Shown: positions 18,587 through 28,119 of the stretch, one piece after another | How positions within the stretch are numbered: position 1 is the first letter of the stretch | Layout: every line of letters starts with the position of its first letter | Source of the DNA: CAYMPH01 sp964392365 | GTDB lineage: Bacteria > Spirochaetota > UBA4802 > UBA5550 | Direction of reading: 5' to 3' | NCBI GenBank assembly: GCA_964392365.1 | Contig: CAYMPH010000020.1 | Span: 1 to 64,000, forward strand | Length of the DNA stretch: 64,000 bases | Position numbers and translations under genes: made by a program | Notes under the pieces: generated by a model | The model's input: only the letters and a program-made list of their open reading frames with translations | The model's database searches: none | Told to the model about the DNA's origin: nothing

Positions 18587-21500
18587 TTATTTTTTCTTCT
18601 TGGTTTTTTTATCTTTCTTTTCTTCGGGTTTCTGTTCAGTTTCATCATTATTCTCTTGAGAATTCATAAACTCTTCCTGCATCAATGAATGATCATCCCC
18701 GAAAACTTCAACTTTCTGAATTTCAATATCAGCAGGCCTGAATCTGCTTTCAATATATTCCCTGAATCTGTCAATATATTCAAAAACTGCAGGGACAACA
18801 AGAAGTGTAATAAACATTGAAACAATAAGACCGCCTACTATCGCGGAACCCATGGCACTTCTCTGCTTTGCAGCCTCTCCTATACCAAGAGCCATAGGCA
18901 ATGCGCCTGCTATCATTGCAAAGGAAGTCATGAGAATCGGACGCAGCCGCAATACGCCGGCTTTGTGTATCGCCTGTTTCCTGGTCATGCCGGAGCGCAC
19001 CCCCTCCAGAGCAAAATCCACCAGAAGAATTGAATTCTTGGTTACCAGCCCTATAAGCATTACTATACCTATCATGCTGAAAACATTCAGCATGTCGTTT
19101 GCAATGAATAAACCCAGAAAAGAACCGGACAATGCAGGAGGTATGGCAAGCAGAATTGTTACAGGAGTAATAAATGATTCGTATAAACTTGCCAGCGTCA
19201 GATAAATAAATAAAACTGAAAGAATCATAGCGAGCATGATATTGCTTGTCAGATCCTGAAAACTTTCAGAATCACCTTCAAATGTGTATGTAATTCCTTC
19301 AGGAAGCTTAACTTCTTTATTAATTACTTCGATGGTTTTATTTTTTGCATTTTCAATTGCTCCGCCCGGAACAAGATTAGCAAATATATGCACAACCCTT
19401 TTCTTATTTTCTCTGATCAGCTTGGCTGAGCCGGCAGTATCTTTACCTATTGAGATCTGTGAAAGCGGTATCATGCGTCCGTGAACGTTTGGAATCTTAA
19501 TCTCATTAAAAGATTTTTTTATATCCCTCTGATCAGGCTTAACCCTCATGCGGACATCATATTCAATTCCGTTCTGATGAAGTTTTCCCACTACCCCGCC
19601 TGCTATCTGATATCTCAATTCACCTCCGGCTATTCTGGGCAGAACACCGATATTCGACATTTTTATTGAATCAAGCTTTACGCTGAATTCCGGAAATTTT
19701 CCCTGAACTGAGCTATTTGTATCAATCAGATCCGGTACTTTTTCAATAGCTTTTAATATCTTTAAAGATGTATTTTCAAGATCAGCAAGATCATCGCCCT
19801 TGACAATTAATACAAATGGATATTCCCATCCCAGATTATCAATATTATTCACCTTTGGTTTTGCAATAGTGAATTCTTTTAAAAGTTCGCGGAATTTAGT
19901 TTTCATTTCAACTGAAGTAAATTTCCGCTGATCTGCAGGAACAAGTGAAACGAGAATCTTCGCTGTATTGGATTCGCCTTCTTCAGTTCCGACTGTTGTG
20001 GCAAGAAACTGCACTTCCGGAACTGATTTTGTAATTTTATCTTCTATTTTTTCCACAACGTCTCTTGTTCCGTTTAAACTGGTTCCAGGAGGCATTTCAA
20101 TAACAATCAAGAATTCACCGGTATTTGATTCCGGCATGAACGTCATTTTAACTTTGTAAATCGCGCCAAAACTTATGATTAGAACAAACATTGAAATTAG
20201 AATTATTTTTATCGGATGATCGAGAGTGTAATTTATCAATCTTCCATAAAACTCCTCCAGCTTCTTCTGAAATAATTCGAAATTTCTTATTATAAAATTA
20301 TTTTCTTTTTTCGGAGCTCCGGCGAAATATGCAGAAAGGAAAGGCGCAACTGTAAGCGCATCGAACAGGCTGATGATCATTGCAAAAACAACAGTGAAAC
20401 CGAATTCTTTAAAAAATTTTCCGACAATCCCCTGCAGAAAACCGATCGGGAAAAAAACTGCGATTATTGTCAATGTGGTGGCAATAACAGCCAGCATAAC
20501 CTCGCGCGTTCCCACTATAGCAGCCTTGAAAGACCGCATATTCATTTCAAGTTTCCGGAATATATTTTCGCGCACAACAATGGCATCATCAACCAGAAGC
20601 CCCACTGTCAGGGATAGCGCCATCAGAGTCATGACATTTATGGTGAATCCCATGATATACATTAGTATGAAGGCGCCGAGCAGGCTGTTGGGTATTGCAA
20701 ATCCGGTTATTAGAGTGGAACGGATATTGCCGAGAAACAGATAAACAACAATTATTGCCAGAATAATTGCAAGGATGATTGTAAATTTCACCTCATCAAT
20801 GTTCTGCTTGATTGCTTTAGCTGAATCGAAAACCTTTATAATTTCCGGTTTGCCTTTGCTGTCTTTAATCTGCTTATTGATATCAGCAATTGATTTTTCA
20901 ATTGTTTCAACAACAGATACCGTGTTTGCTCCTGAACGCTTATAAACATCCAGGAATAATGCTTTCTTACTTTTCGTCTGGCTTATGATTTTATTGTTTT
21001 TATCCCTTTCAGGGTAATACAGGTATGCGAGAGTATTCGGGTCTTCCATTCCATCGCTTACCGTTGCAAGTGATTTAAGAGTTATTGACTTATCTATATC
21101 TCCGCTGAACGAAATCAGAGAATCTTCAATCTGTTTTAAAGTTTCATACTGGCTGATGCTTCTATATATAGTCTGCTTTTTCCCGAAATCATATTTTCCG
21201 ACCGGAATGTTAACACCTCCGTTTTTCAGCTGATCAGCTATAGCTATTGCGGGTATCTGGTATTCATCTAATTTTTTACGGTCAATTTCAATCTGAATTT
21301 CCCTGCGCGTGCCGCCGTAAATTTTAACGCTTCCTACATTATTGATCTGCTCGAGTTTAGGTTTTATTATTTCTTTTGCAACATCGTATATATCAACAGA
21401 TGAAAGGTCTGCCTGCAAAGCTACCCGCGCAATGGCTGTTTTTGATGGATCCCACTGTTCAAATATCGGTTCCTGAATATCATCCGGCAATTTAGAACGG

Positions 21501-21844
21501 ATTTTAACAAGTTTATTCCGTATCTGCTGCTCTGCAAATTTAATATCTGTTTCCAGTGTAAATTCTATAAAAATTAACGAGAAACTGTCCATATTGTTTG
21601 ATGATAATTTTTTCAGACCTGAAATGGAACTGATTTCATCTTCGATTACCTTTGTAACCAGATTTTCCATTTCTTCTGTAGACGCACCTGGATAAACTGT
21701 AGTCAGAGATATAAACGGCATGTCTGTATTAGGGAACATATCAACTCCGAGCTTGCTGATAGATATGAGTCCTATACTCATGATAAGTATAACAATACTC
21801 GAAATTAAAACCGTGCGCTTGATTGCAAAAGATGCTATGTTCAT
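18587..21844 (-). CDS. RND-family efflux transporter (AcrB/HAE1-type)
   Basis: A 1085-residue inner-membrane pump with the AcrB/SwrC layout: helix 1 (residues 9-29), a large periplasmic porter domain, helices 2-6 (about 345-545), a second periplasmic domain, and helices 8-12 (about 870-1020). The proton-relay residues are present: the Asp pair in GLLVDDAIVVREN (helix 4) and the Lys in GLVTKNSILLVD (helix 10). The C-terminus is an unusual 50-residue acidic/basic tail ending in a lysine run. RND exporters normally work with a periplasmic adaptor and a TolC-like channel; neither is adjacent, so partners must be encoded elsewhere. Substrate unknown. Confidence 0.93.
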   Translation of the reverse strand: MNIASFAIKRTVLISSIVILIMSIGLISISKLGVDMFPNTDMPFISLTTVYPGASTEEMENLVTKVIEDEISSISGLKKLSSNNMDSFSLIFIEFTLETDIKFAEQQIRNKLVKIRSKLPDDIQEPIFEQWDPSKTAIARVALQADLSSVDIYDVAKEIIKPKLEQINNVGSVKIYGGTRREIQIEIDRKKLDEYQIPAIAIADQLKNGGVNIPVGKYDFGKKQTIYRSISQYETLKQIEDSLISFSGDIDKSITLKSLATVSDGMEDPNTLAYLYYPERDKNNKIISQTKSKKALFLDVYKRSGANTVSVVETIEKSIADINKQIKDSKGKPEIIKVFDSAKAIKQNIDEVKFTIILAIILAIIVVYLFLGNIRSTLITGFAIPNSLLGAFILMYIMGFTINVMTLMALSLTVGLLVDDAIVVRENIFRKLEMNMRSFKAAIVGTREVMLAVIATTLTIIAVFFPIGFLQGIVGKFFKEFGFTVVFAMIISLFDALTVAPFLSAYFAGAPKKENNFIIRNFELFQKKLEEFYGRLINYTLDHPIKIILISMFVLIISFGAIYKVKMTFMPESNTGEFLIVIEMPPGTSLNGTRDVVEKIEDKITKSVPEVQFLATTVGTEEGESNTAKILVSLVPADQRKFTSVEMKTKFRELLKEFTIAKPKVNNIDNLGWEYPFVLIVKGDDLADLENTSLKILKAIEKVPDLIDTNSSVQGKFPEFSVKLDSIKMSNIGVLPRIAGGELRYQIAGGVVGKLHQNGIEYDVRMRVKPDQRDIKKSFNEIKIPNVHGRMIPLSQISIGKDTAGSAKLIRENKKRVVHIFANLVPGGAIENAKNKTIEVINKEVKLPEGITYTFEGDSESFQDLTSNIMLAMILSVLFIYLTLASLYESFITPVTILLAIPPALSGSFLGLFIANDMLNVFSMIGIVMLIGLVTKNSILLVDFALEGVRSGMTRKQAIHKAGVLRLRPILMTSFAMIAGALPMALGIGEAAKQRSAMGSAIVGGLIVSMFITLLVVPAVFEYIDRFREYIESRFRPADIEIQKVEVFGDDHSLMQEEFMNSQENNDETEQKPEEKKDKKTKKKK

Positions 21845-22150
21845 TATATTAAACCTTGTTTATTAAATTATATTTTATTTTATCATTATGCATATTATTA
21901 CTTTAAACTTTTTGCTGTATAAATTTTATATAAGAAATAAACGCAACTACAAAATTTTTTCATATAAATTTCAATAAAGCCCTCAGGAAAATCCATACTG
22001 ACTCGTTTGAAACTATTTTCAGAAACAGGATGCTCAATAATATCTTTAAAAAACAGGATAAACAATTTGACGGATTTAGCATCATAAACTGTAATAGGGC
22101 TATCGGGATTATTTATTTTTTCAATAATGCCTTCAAGGAGATACAAAAAC
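21845..22150. other. Intergenic region between divergent RND and exported-protein genes
   Basis: Should hold the promoters of the leftward RND gene and the rightward gene at 22151. A leftward ORF covers 21898-22179 (93 codons, or 85 from an inner ATG at 22152), but it has no Shine-Dalgarno, is very rich in Phe, Ile and Lys, and overlaps the better-supported rightward start; I regard it as a gene relic or chance ORF. A GGAG sequence at 22138 belongs to the rightward gene. Confidence 0.4.
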
Positions 22151-22804
22151 ATGTTGAACAAAAATACAATTATACGCACAGCACTTATTGCTGTTATTAT
22201 TATACTGCTCGTGCTGCCGGTTGTGATGACTATGTCATCCTCATATCAGGTAATCATCAGCAACAGCCAGTCTCAATACTTTAATGCAAAAGCATTAATT
22301 ATAACAGGCAATAAAATTCTCTGCCTTAAAGGATCATCAGTATATCAGACAAGAGAAACCGCTTTGAAAAGCGAAGAAACAAATTACACTCCTGCTGTAT
22401 TAAATGTTACAGATTATATACTCATTGAAATTATCACCAGACATGAAGAAATTGCAAAAGATGGAGAGATACACGGGAAATATCTCGGCGTATACCAGGT
22501 CATTGTTACAGGGCATCCAGGATATCTTTACCTAAGCTCGAAAGACGGCCAGCTTTACGGGTCCATTCAATTCCCCAAATGGGCAAATGGTGTTTATGAG
22601 CCTTTGAAAAACGTTTATTTCTCAAAGGGAAAAATTAATTTTACCAGATCAGTTACAACTCCCCAGGAAATGAAGCGCGTTGGCGCCAACAATTATTTTG
22701 TACAGCAGTACTCCGGCGATTACAGTGAAAACGGTAAAATAATAAAAGGATTTTATATTAAAGACGGCACAAGCCAGCTCTGGGAAGCAATACGCATAAA
22801 ATAA
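22151..22804 (+). CDS. Signal-anchored exported protein, unknown
   Basis: A 217-residue protein with an N-terminal hydrophobic segment (about residues 10-30) following NKNTIIR, so it is either anchored or secreted, with a soluble remainder. The body is beta-rich and contains one short Cys-containing stretch (KILCLKGSS). I see no conserved family motif. The frame is open upstream to 22127, but AAGGAG lies 10 nt before the ATG at 22151 and the signal segment starts sensibly there. It converges with the leftward phosphatase gene 36 bp downstream. Confidence 0.65.
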   Translation: MLNKNTIIRTALIAVIIILLVLPVVMTMSSSYQVIISNSQSQYFNAKALIITGNKILCLKGSSVYQTRETALKSEETNYTPAVLNVTDYILIEIITRHEEIAKDGEIHGKYLGVYQVIVTGHPGYLYLSSKDGQLYGSIQFPKWANGVYEPLKNVYFSKGKINFTRSVTTPQEMKRVGANNYFVQQYSGDYSENGKIIKGFYIKDGTSQLWEAIRIK

Positions 22805-22823
22805 TTTCATGATATGTATATCT

Positions 22824-22855
22824 GCCGGGAGGTTTTATACTTATTTTTTCCCGGC
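22824..22855. terminator. Weak stem-loop between convergent genes
   Basis: GCCGGGA (22824-22830) pairs with TCCCGGC (22849-22855) around an 18-nt, T-rich loop. It spans the gap between the ends of the rightward exported-protein gene and the leftward SpoIIE gene. The loop is long and no T-run follows the stem. Confidence 0.35.
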
Positions 22856-24235
22856 TATAATTAATGTGATGTCATCGCCTGCTTTGACATCTCCTGTGAA
22901 ATCATTCAATGCTTTCATTATATGTTCCAGCAATTCAGCGGCATCAGCATATCCGGATGAATCGATCGCATCCGAAAGCCGCTCAAGACCGAACTGTTCC
23001 CCTGATGAATTTTTACTCTCTGTTAAGCCGTCACTGTAAATTATAAGAAAATCACCTGCAGTCACCTTAAACTCAAACGAGGAATAATCTTTTGTAGATA
23101 ATCCGATTCCGATCGGATGCCCTTTAACTGAATCAAAAGTTTCTGCAACAACACTGACTTTCTTTTCTGATGCTATATAATGAAGCAGATCCGGATGACC
23201 GGCATTCACATATTCCACATCTGATCCGTTCATCCTTAAAATAATACCGGTAATATAAATACTGACAGCCTCAAGCTCTTTAAGAAGATCAGAGTTTGCT
23301 TTTTCAAGAACAATTCCGAGTCTTGAAGATTTCAGGATATTAAAATGATTATAAAAAACCGGCTTGGCGAGAATTGTTATGAGCGCAGGAGCCACCCCAT
23401 GACCCGAAACATCAAAAAGTGAAACTCCATTGAGCGAATTTCCGCTGCAGTAAAAATCATAAAAATCACCTGTAACAGAACCGTAAGGTTTGGTTAAAAA
23501 TGAAATATCCCAGTCGGATATTTGAGGTGCTTTTCCCGGGAAAATTGCATTCTGTATTTCCTTTGCAAGCGTCATCTCCACTTCTGATATTATCTGCTCT
23601 TTCATTAACTTATCATTTGCATCAGTTAATTCAAAATTAAGTTTTTCAAGATCGGTTTTTGCCTGCTGAAGATTTTTCCTTTTTTTATTTATATAGTTGG
23701 CAGTAGCAGCAATAAGAAAAAATGACGGGATCAGGCAGGATGCAAAAAATGACTCTTTAAGCAATGAACCGGGCTGGCCGTCTATTGTTATGGAATACCA
23801 TGACACTGTTAAATAACAGGTTAATACCGCGATGGATATCATAATAGACTGAATGATAGTTGTATATGACAAAAGAATTGCAATAATAGTCAATGCATTG
23901 ATAAGCGCAAGAAGTCTTATTTCGCCAAGCCTGTAAATCCACAGGCAGTAACCTGTAAGGAATACAAACGCGTAAAAAGCAAATACTGCCCATTCATGCC
24001 ACACAAGTAAATTTTTCTTGAAGTAAGTTATTACGATGAGAAGTGCAGTCATAGATAATACAGATACCCCAATAATAACAGCATCTTTAAAAGGTACCCA
24101 GTGTATCCCGATATATATAGCAATAAAAGTTTCCAGAATAGCTATTAAAGATCCTGCAGTCAGAAAAATACTGGCACGTTTAAGAACAGGATATCTGCTA
24201 TCAGGAATTCTTGATGTTAAATAGGATTTATTCAT
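22841..24235 (-). CDS. Membrane SpoIIE-type PP2C phosphatase
   Basis: A 464-residue Ser/Thr phosphatase with a six-helix membrane input domain (about residues 18-190), a linking coiled coil, and a C-terminal SpoIIE/PP2C domain (about 225-464). Motifs are MTLAKEIQNAIFP, SVTGDFYDFY, FDVSGHGVAPAL, AGHPDLL, IYSDGLTES and GDDITLIIAG, so the metal-binding aspartates are present although the first motif reads TGD rather than GGD. It probably dephosphorylates a STAS-type antagonist in response to a membrane or ligand signal. It resembles the gene at 36870-38213 along its whole length, including the GEIRLLAL/REIRVMAL helix. I chose the ATG at 24235 (AAGG 6 nt upstream) over the TTG at 24277. Confidence 0.85.
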   Translation of the reverse strand: MNKSYLTSRIPDSRYPVLKRASIFLTAGSLIAILETFIAIYIGIHWVPFKDAVIIGVSVLSMTALLIVITYFKKNLLVWHEWAVFAFYAFVFLTGYCLWIYRLGEIRLLALINALTIIAILLSYTTIIQSIMISIAVLTCYLTVSWYSITIDGQPGSLLKESFFASCLIPSFFLIAATANYINKKRKNLQQAKTDLEKLNFELTDANDKLMKEQIISEVEMTLAKEIQNAIFPGKAPQISDWDISFLTKPYGSVTGDFYDFYCSGNSLNGVSLFDVSGHGVAPALITILAKPVFYNHFNILKSSRLGIVLEKANSDLLKELEAVSIYITGIILRMNGSDVEYVNAGHPDLLHYIASEKKVSVVAETFDSVKGHPIGIGLSTKDYSSFEFKVTAGDFLIIYSDGLTESKNSSGEQFGLERLSDAIDSSGYADAAELLEHIMKALNDFTGDVKAGDDITLIIAGKK

Positions 24236-24372
24236 TCGCTGCCTTTTTATATGGAAATCAACTGATAATAAATTCAACTGACTATTTCTATAAATTATTA
24301 AATATCGAGGATGATGTTTTTTTAATTCCTGAGTTTATTGACATTAATTCAGCATCAAAATAAGTCAACAAT

Positions 24373-24395
24373 AATAGCCCAAGCGGGCTTATTTT
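24373..24395. terminator. Terminator-like hairpin
   Basis: AATAGCCC-AAGC-GGGCTTATT followed on the plus strand by a T-rich stretch. It lies about 60 bp past the stop of the leftward GNAT gene; on that strand the trailing run is ATTATTGTT, which is weaker. It may work in both directions. Confidence 0.5.
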
Positions 24396-24457
24396 TATTT
24401 TGGAATTATAAACCGAAGTTTTGCAGGTCTGCAGTATCTGCCGTATAGTGCTGTCTG

Positions 24458-25246
24458 CTATTTTGCTTTTTCCTTAATTTTCTTTTTTAATATCTTCCGA
24501 AGCTTTTCATATTCCGGAGGTGGGCCGGTATTGATCTGCTTATCATCAATAAATATCGCATCCCCTATTCCCCATTCATTTAAATTCTCTTTTTCATCAG
24601 TATCAATTTCAATGTACCTGATACGATCCATATATCCGTCTGCTGCTCTTTTCATACGCTCGCACGATAAATTCTGGGCAGGACACCAGCCGTTCCTGAA
24701 ACAGGTAACTGTTATTATATCTTTTTGAACAGGCGGCTTTTTTTTCATCTTTATCAGCTTCGGAGGTTCCGCATCTTTATTAAATGGCTTCCATACCAGC
24801 TCAATGAATCCATCCCTATCAGCTCTCTTAAATCCTTGCTTTTTAAACCATCCTGATCTCATAAAAAACGGCAGCATAATTCCCCATGCCGCGATACCGT
24901 CAGATCCTGATTCACGGCAGTCATTTTCAGCAGCCTCAAGCAGCATTTTTCCTATGCCCTGATTCTGATAATTTCCGACACCTTCTTTATAGCCGTGAAT
25001 CCAGATGCAGTAAATATAATATAAATTCCTGCCTATTGCCGGAGCATATTCAACCGGAATATACTGGATCATGCCCGTTATTTCGTTCTTTTCGGTTTTT
25101 GCAAGTTTTACACGCAATCCCTGTTTTTTCTTTTTAGCCAGCCATACCTTTTTATAATTTCCCGCTTCATTCATTTCTTCAGACCAGTCTTCAAGGCACC
25201 TGCAGTAAGTATCTTCATACTCTTCAGACAGATCAATTACTTCCAT
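24458..25246 (-). CDS. GNAT acetyltransferase with C-terminal YoaP-like domain
   Basis: A 262-residue, two-domain cytoplasmic protein. The N-terminal half is a GNAT fold with an acetyl-CoA-binding motif A of the form NQGIGKMLLEAAE near residue 95 and the substrate-side strand IQYIPVEYAP before it. The C-terminal half (about 170-250) is thioredoxin-like and carries NGWCPAQNLSCERMKRA, resembling the YoaP domain found fused to GNAT domains in Firmicutes and others. The reaction is not established for this family; the two cysteines suggest a redox or thiol-related substrate. The very C-terminus is a lysine-rich tail. Confidence 0.75.
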   Translation of the reverse strand: MEVIDLSEEYEDTYCRCLEDWSEEMNEAGNYKKVWLAKKKKQGLRVKLAKTEKNEITGMIQYIPVEYAPAIGRNLYYIYCIWIHGYKEGVGNYQNQGIGKMLLEAAENDCRESGSDGIAAWGIMLPFFMRSGWFKKQGFKRADRDGFIELVWKPFNKDAEPPKLIKMKKKPPVQKDIITVTCFRNGWCPAQNLSCERMKRAADGYMDRIRYIEIDTDEKENLNEWGIGDAIFIDDKQINTGPPPEYEKLRKILKKKIKEKAK

Positions 25247-25412
25247 TTCACATTACCTCACTTTTGCAATACATTGCATTTAATAATAAAACAATGTTTC
25301 CATTCATGATATATGAGACAGATTGAAAATGCCGGACACATACTATATGTTCTTAAATATAAAATGTCAAATATAATAATCTTAAAACATTTCATACGCG
25401 AGAGGAATCAGC

Positions 25413-25532
25413 ATGAACTTATTTCTAAAAAAGAAATACCTGATGGCTTTAATTATAATTGAGGGAATCAGAAGAGGATTATTATGCTGCAGAAATTACA
25501 GCGTACTAATTTTTTTAAGTAAAATGATATAG
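25413..25532 (+). CDS. Possible 39-codon small ORF
   Basis: An ATG at 25413 is preceded by GAGAGG with 7 nt spacing and opens a 39-codon frame ending at a TAG. The peptide starts MNLFLKKK, then has a short hydrophobic stretch (ALIIIEGI) and two adjacent cysteines; it could be a tiny membrane-associated protein. There is no homologue that I know and no second copy in the window, so this rests only on the ribosome-binding site. The rest of 25247-25545 is AT-rich and shows nothing else. Confidence 0.25.
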   Translation: MNLFLKKKYLMALIIIEGIRRGLLCCRNYSVLIFLSKMI

Positions 25533-25545
25533 ATATAAAAAACCT

Positions 25546-25926
25546 TCAGCCGGAAATGTTTTCAGCGGAAGATATTTTCTTTTTTAATAATTGTATATAA
25601 ATAAAATTAAGCAGGAAATATACCAATAAACCGATTATATGTCCTATTATATTTATATATAAAGCAGATACATTGGTTTCGCCCATCCATCCTATCGGAT
25701 AGTATAAAGCCCGTGAAATTATTACAGTTATAAAAATATATATTATATTTATTTTTTCTTTAAAAATAGCTGAAATTATAATCACAGTTACAATGATATT
25801 AAAAATATGAAATCCAAATGTCAGCGGATGGCCGGTGTTATTTGAATAATACTGCAGCATTGCTTTTGCAGGCTGGAATATATTAAATAAATGAAAAGCT
25901 ATTAGAATGTATTTATAAATTTTCAT
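25546..25926 (-). CDS. Small membrane protein, unknown
   Basis: A 126-residue protein with four hydrophobic helices (about 5-22, 36-56, 62-78 and 88-116) and a lysine-rich C-terminus. There is a conserved-looking HPLTFGFH segment at the first loop, but I know no family for it. Its ATG overlaps the stop of the upstream Cys-rich gene (ATGA at 25923-25926), so the two are translationally coupled and probably work together. Confidence 0.6.
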   Translation of the reverse strand: MKIYKYILIAFHLFNIFQPAKAMLQYYSNNTGHPLTFGFHIFNIIVTVIIISAIFKEKINIIYIFITVIISRALYYPIGWMGETNVSALYINIIGHIIGLLVYFLLNFIYIQLLKKKISSAENISG

Positions 25927-26456
25927 GGAAGAAGTTTTTTTAAACTTTCAATCATTTTTAAAATAGCGCTATCTATCAGATTCTTTCGCTCTGATGTACT
26001 TAAAAATTTAAAATCAATATTCAGTTTTTCATTTATATCATCAGGTATATACCCGTTTATAAAGTATTCAATTTGTTTAAAAGAACTGCTTCCGTCAAGA
26101 CACCAGTCAATCTGTTTATATGGGCACATGGTGCATCTGTCTTCCTTGTATTCCTGCGTACCATACTGCAATTCATATTTTTTAATAGAACTTAAGCATA
26201 ATGCGCAAGTTCTATATCCGATATAACCGATTAAATCACCATAGAAATATTCAGGATCATTTTTCTTAGATACAACCTGAAACATTTTGTAAAATCTCTC
26301 CCATTTTTCGATAGATAATAAAACCGGATCTTCTTTTTCAGATAAACGCCTTTCAACTTCATCTTCGCTCATCAGTATTCTGAATTCTTTTGTAGAAAGC
26401 GGATTTCTGATAATTATGCGGTTCTGGTAATCTTCATCTGCTTTATAATATGCCAT
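25923..26456 (-). CDS. Cys-rich cytoplasmic protein, unknown
   Basis: A 177-residue soluble protein. The middle has two CxxC motifs and a further cysteine (CALC near residue 85, CTMC near 109, then WC), which could bind a structural zinc or FeS cluster. The N-terminal 60 residues and the C-terminal 40 are charged and helical. I do not recognise the family. It is the first gene of a two-gene leftward operon; its stop codon overlaps the start of the small membrane protein by 4 nt. Confidence 0.6.
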   Translation of the reverse strand: MAYYKADEDYQNRIIIRNPLSTKEFRILMSEDEVERRLSEKEDPVLLSIEKWERFYKMFQVVSKKNDPEYFYGDLIGYIGYRTCALCLSSIKKYELQYGTQEYKEDRCTMCPYKQIDWCLDGSSSFKQIEYFINGYIPDDINEKLNIDFKFLSTSERKNLIDSAILKMIESLKKLLP

Positions 26457-26547
26457 ATGTTTCCAACTGTTAATTAAAATTTTACTGCAAGTGTTTTTTC
26501 ATTTGAGCAATATGCCATAATATTTCTTTAATAACAATTATTAAATA

Positions 26548-27927
26548 TCAAACCACACTGTATAAAGCTTCAGCCGGTTTAGCTGCCTTATCTGCAATAA
26601 TTTTTTCCGCAGCTTTTTTCCCTGTGGAAAGAGCGCCTTCGGTGGAGGCTATGAGAAAAAGATATTCACCTGCCAGGTAAAGACCTTCTACATCACTCAT
26701 GTGATTATTCAGAAGATTCTGTATTGCTTTAAATTGTCCGGGCGACTCCATGTTAATTGCCCTTTCCCAGCGGAACAGTTTTGTCAGCACGGGTTCGTCC
26801 GGAAATTCAGGAAAAAGTTTCTGCAGTTCGACGATTACAAGACGTCGTCTCTCATTTTCCTGCATTGCTGAAAGCTTATCGTCCATCCACCCGCGAGTTG
26901 CAGCTATCATTACAGGCTTCTCGCCCGGTCTGCTTCCCTTGGCAGTCCAGGCAAGAACAGTATCCTCGCAGGCAGGAATCATCTGAACATAGAAGTCGGT
27001 ATCATCCGGAAGAAAATGTTTTTCAAGACCGAACTGATAGTAATATGATGAGCTGTATCTGCAGGTTTCAAGCGCTTCCCGCATTGGATCAGGCAGATCA
27101 GGTATAAGCTGTCTTGCCTGAACCGCATCAACAGCGCAAACAACAAAATCCGACTCAATAAATCCATTTTCAGTTTCAACTCCAGTGACTCTTCCATCTT
27201 TTATAACAACAGAATTTACCCGAGTGGAAAGCCGCACTGAATCCTTTACTCTTTCATACAAAGCTGCAGTAATGGAACCGATTCCTCCTTCCATGCTGCA
27301 CATGCCTTTCATTAATGAAAAAAGTGAAACCGGATGAGCAACAGAAACGTCACTCGGACGTGCAAGTATCATTGTTGCAGTAAAAGGATGAAATATCCAA
27401 TCTAGGGCTTTTTTCCCGCCATGTTTAAGTACGAATTCTGCAGTGCTGGTTCCGGAAATATCGGACAATGCTGTGAAGTCATGATTCTTCGTATTAACCA
27501 GGTTCATATATTTTTTCAAAGCTTTGAATACCCTGAGAGCCTGCATAAGAGTTCCCCATGGCATACCAGAAAGCAGAAAACGGATATTTTCCCGTGATGC
27601 CTTCAGCATTTCCAGAGGCGAACCTCCTATAAATACTGTACGGATTTTTCCATTCCGCTTAAAGCCGTATCTCTGTTTCTGTATAGAAAAAACACGGTCT
27701 CTGAGACCAAGTTCATCAAGGTATGCAAAAGTGGTTTCCCATTGCGGTTCAGTGCTCCCGGCTCCGATGCTGAATGTATATCCGTCTTCAGATACTGTTC
27801 GGCATCTGCCTCCAGGAGCATTTTCAGCCTCGAAGCAAATGACGTTAATTCCCTGTTTGCGCAGAGTATATGCTGCTGACAGGCCTGCACAGCCTGCGCC
27901 GATTATAATTACAGGTTTATCTTTCAT
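26548..27927 (-). CDS. FAD-dependent amine-oxidase-family oxidoreductase (HemY/CrtI-like)
   Basis: A 459-residue flavoprotein. The N-terminus has the Rossmann dinucleotide motif IIIGAGCAGLSAAY with the acidic end FEAENAPGGRCRT, typical of flavin amine oxidases, protoporphyrinogen oxidases and phytoene desaturases. The C-terminus has the second FAD motif, GLYLAGEYLFLIASTEGAL. The middle substrate domain is not diagnostic, so heme, carotenoid or polyamine chemistry cannot be separated by eye; no heme or carotenoid genes are near. The frame opens at a TTG five codons earlier, but the ATG at 27927 starts right before the first beta-strand; neither has a strong Shine-Dalgarno. Confidence 0.8.
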   Translation of the reverse strand: MKDKPVIIIGAGCAGLSAAYTLRKQGINVICFEAENAPGGRCRTVSEDGYTFSIGAGSTEPQWETTFAYLDELGLRDRVFSIQKQRYGFKRNGKIRTVFIGGSPLEMLKASRENIRFLLSGMPWGTLMQALRVFKALKKYMNLVNTKNHDFTALSDISGTSTAEFVLKHGGKKALDWIFHPFTATMILARPSDVSVAHPVSLFSLMKGMCSMEGGIGSITAALYERVKDSVRLSTRVNSVVIKDGRVTGVETENGFIESDFVVCAVDAVQARQLIPDLPDPMREALETCRYSSSYYYQFGLEKHFLPDDTDFYVQMIPACEDTVLAWTAKGSRPGEKPVMIAATRGWMDDKLSAMQENERRRLVIVELQKLFPEFPDEPVLTKLFRWERAINMESPGQFKAIQNLLNNHMSDVEGLYLAGEYLFLIASTEGALSTGKKAAEKIIADKAAKPAEALYSVV

Positions 27928-28020
27928 TGATTTTACACTCAATACTGGTATTTAAAAAGCAAAAAACTATTTTTATCAAACTTTATTGCAGACGGCATAC
28001 TACAGATCACCAATTGCCAA

Positions 28021-28041
28021 ATCAACTATAATTCTTGACAA
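28021..28041 (+). promoter_or_regulatory. Duplicated 21-bp promoter element, copy 1
   Basis: The stretch reads ATCAACTATAATTC followed by TTGACAA (the -35 hexamer is at 28035-28040) and is identical over 21 bp to 30341-30361. Flanking sequence differs, so the core has been kept or copied. It lies about 80 bp before the start of the SurA-like chaperone gene. No perfect -10 follows at 17 bp. Confidence 0.5.
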
Positions 28042-28119
28042 GCTGTATGCTAATAGAAAATGTTTATAAAATTTAAAAAATTCTCAAGCAATAAAATAAT
28101 TATCAAGGATGCATATCCC

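Noticed and set aside
17998..18648. Leftward 216-codon ORF opposite the MFS gene
   Set aside because: Spans the MFS gene end and the terminator; very basic, Pro/Arg-rich translation without a fold, typical of an antisense frame.
21898..22179. Leftward ORF of 93 codons upstream of the RND gene
   Set aside because: No Shine-Dalgarno at either start, overlaps the better-supported rightward start at 22151, and strong Phe/Ile/Lys bias of AT-rich noncoding DNA. It could still be a gene relic.
26757..27107. Rightward 116-codon ORF inside the FAD oxidoreductase gene
   Set aside because: Antisense shadow of a well-supported gene with FAD motifs at both ends.
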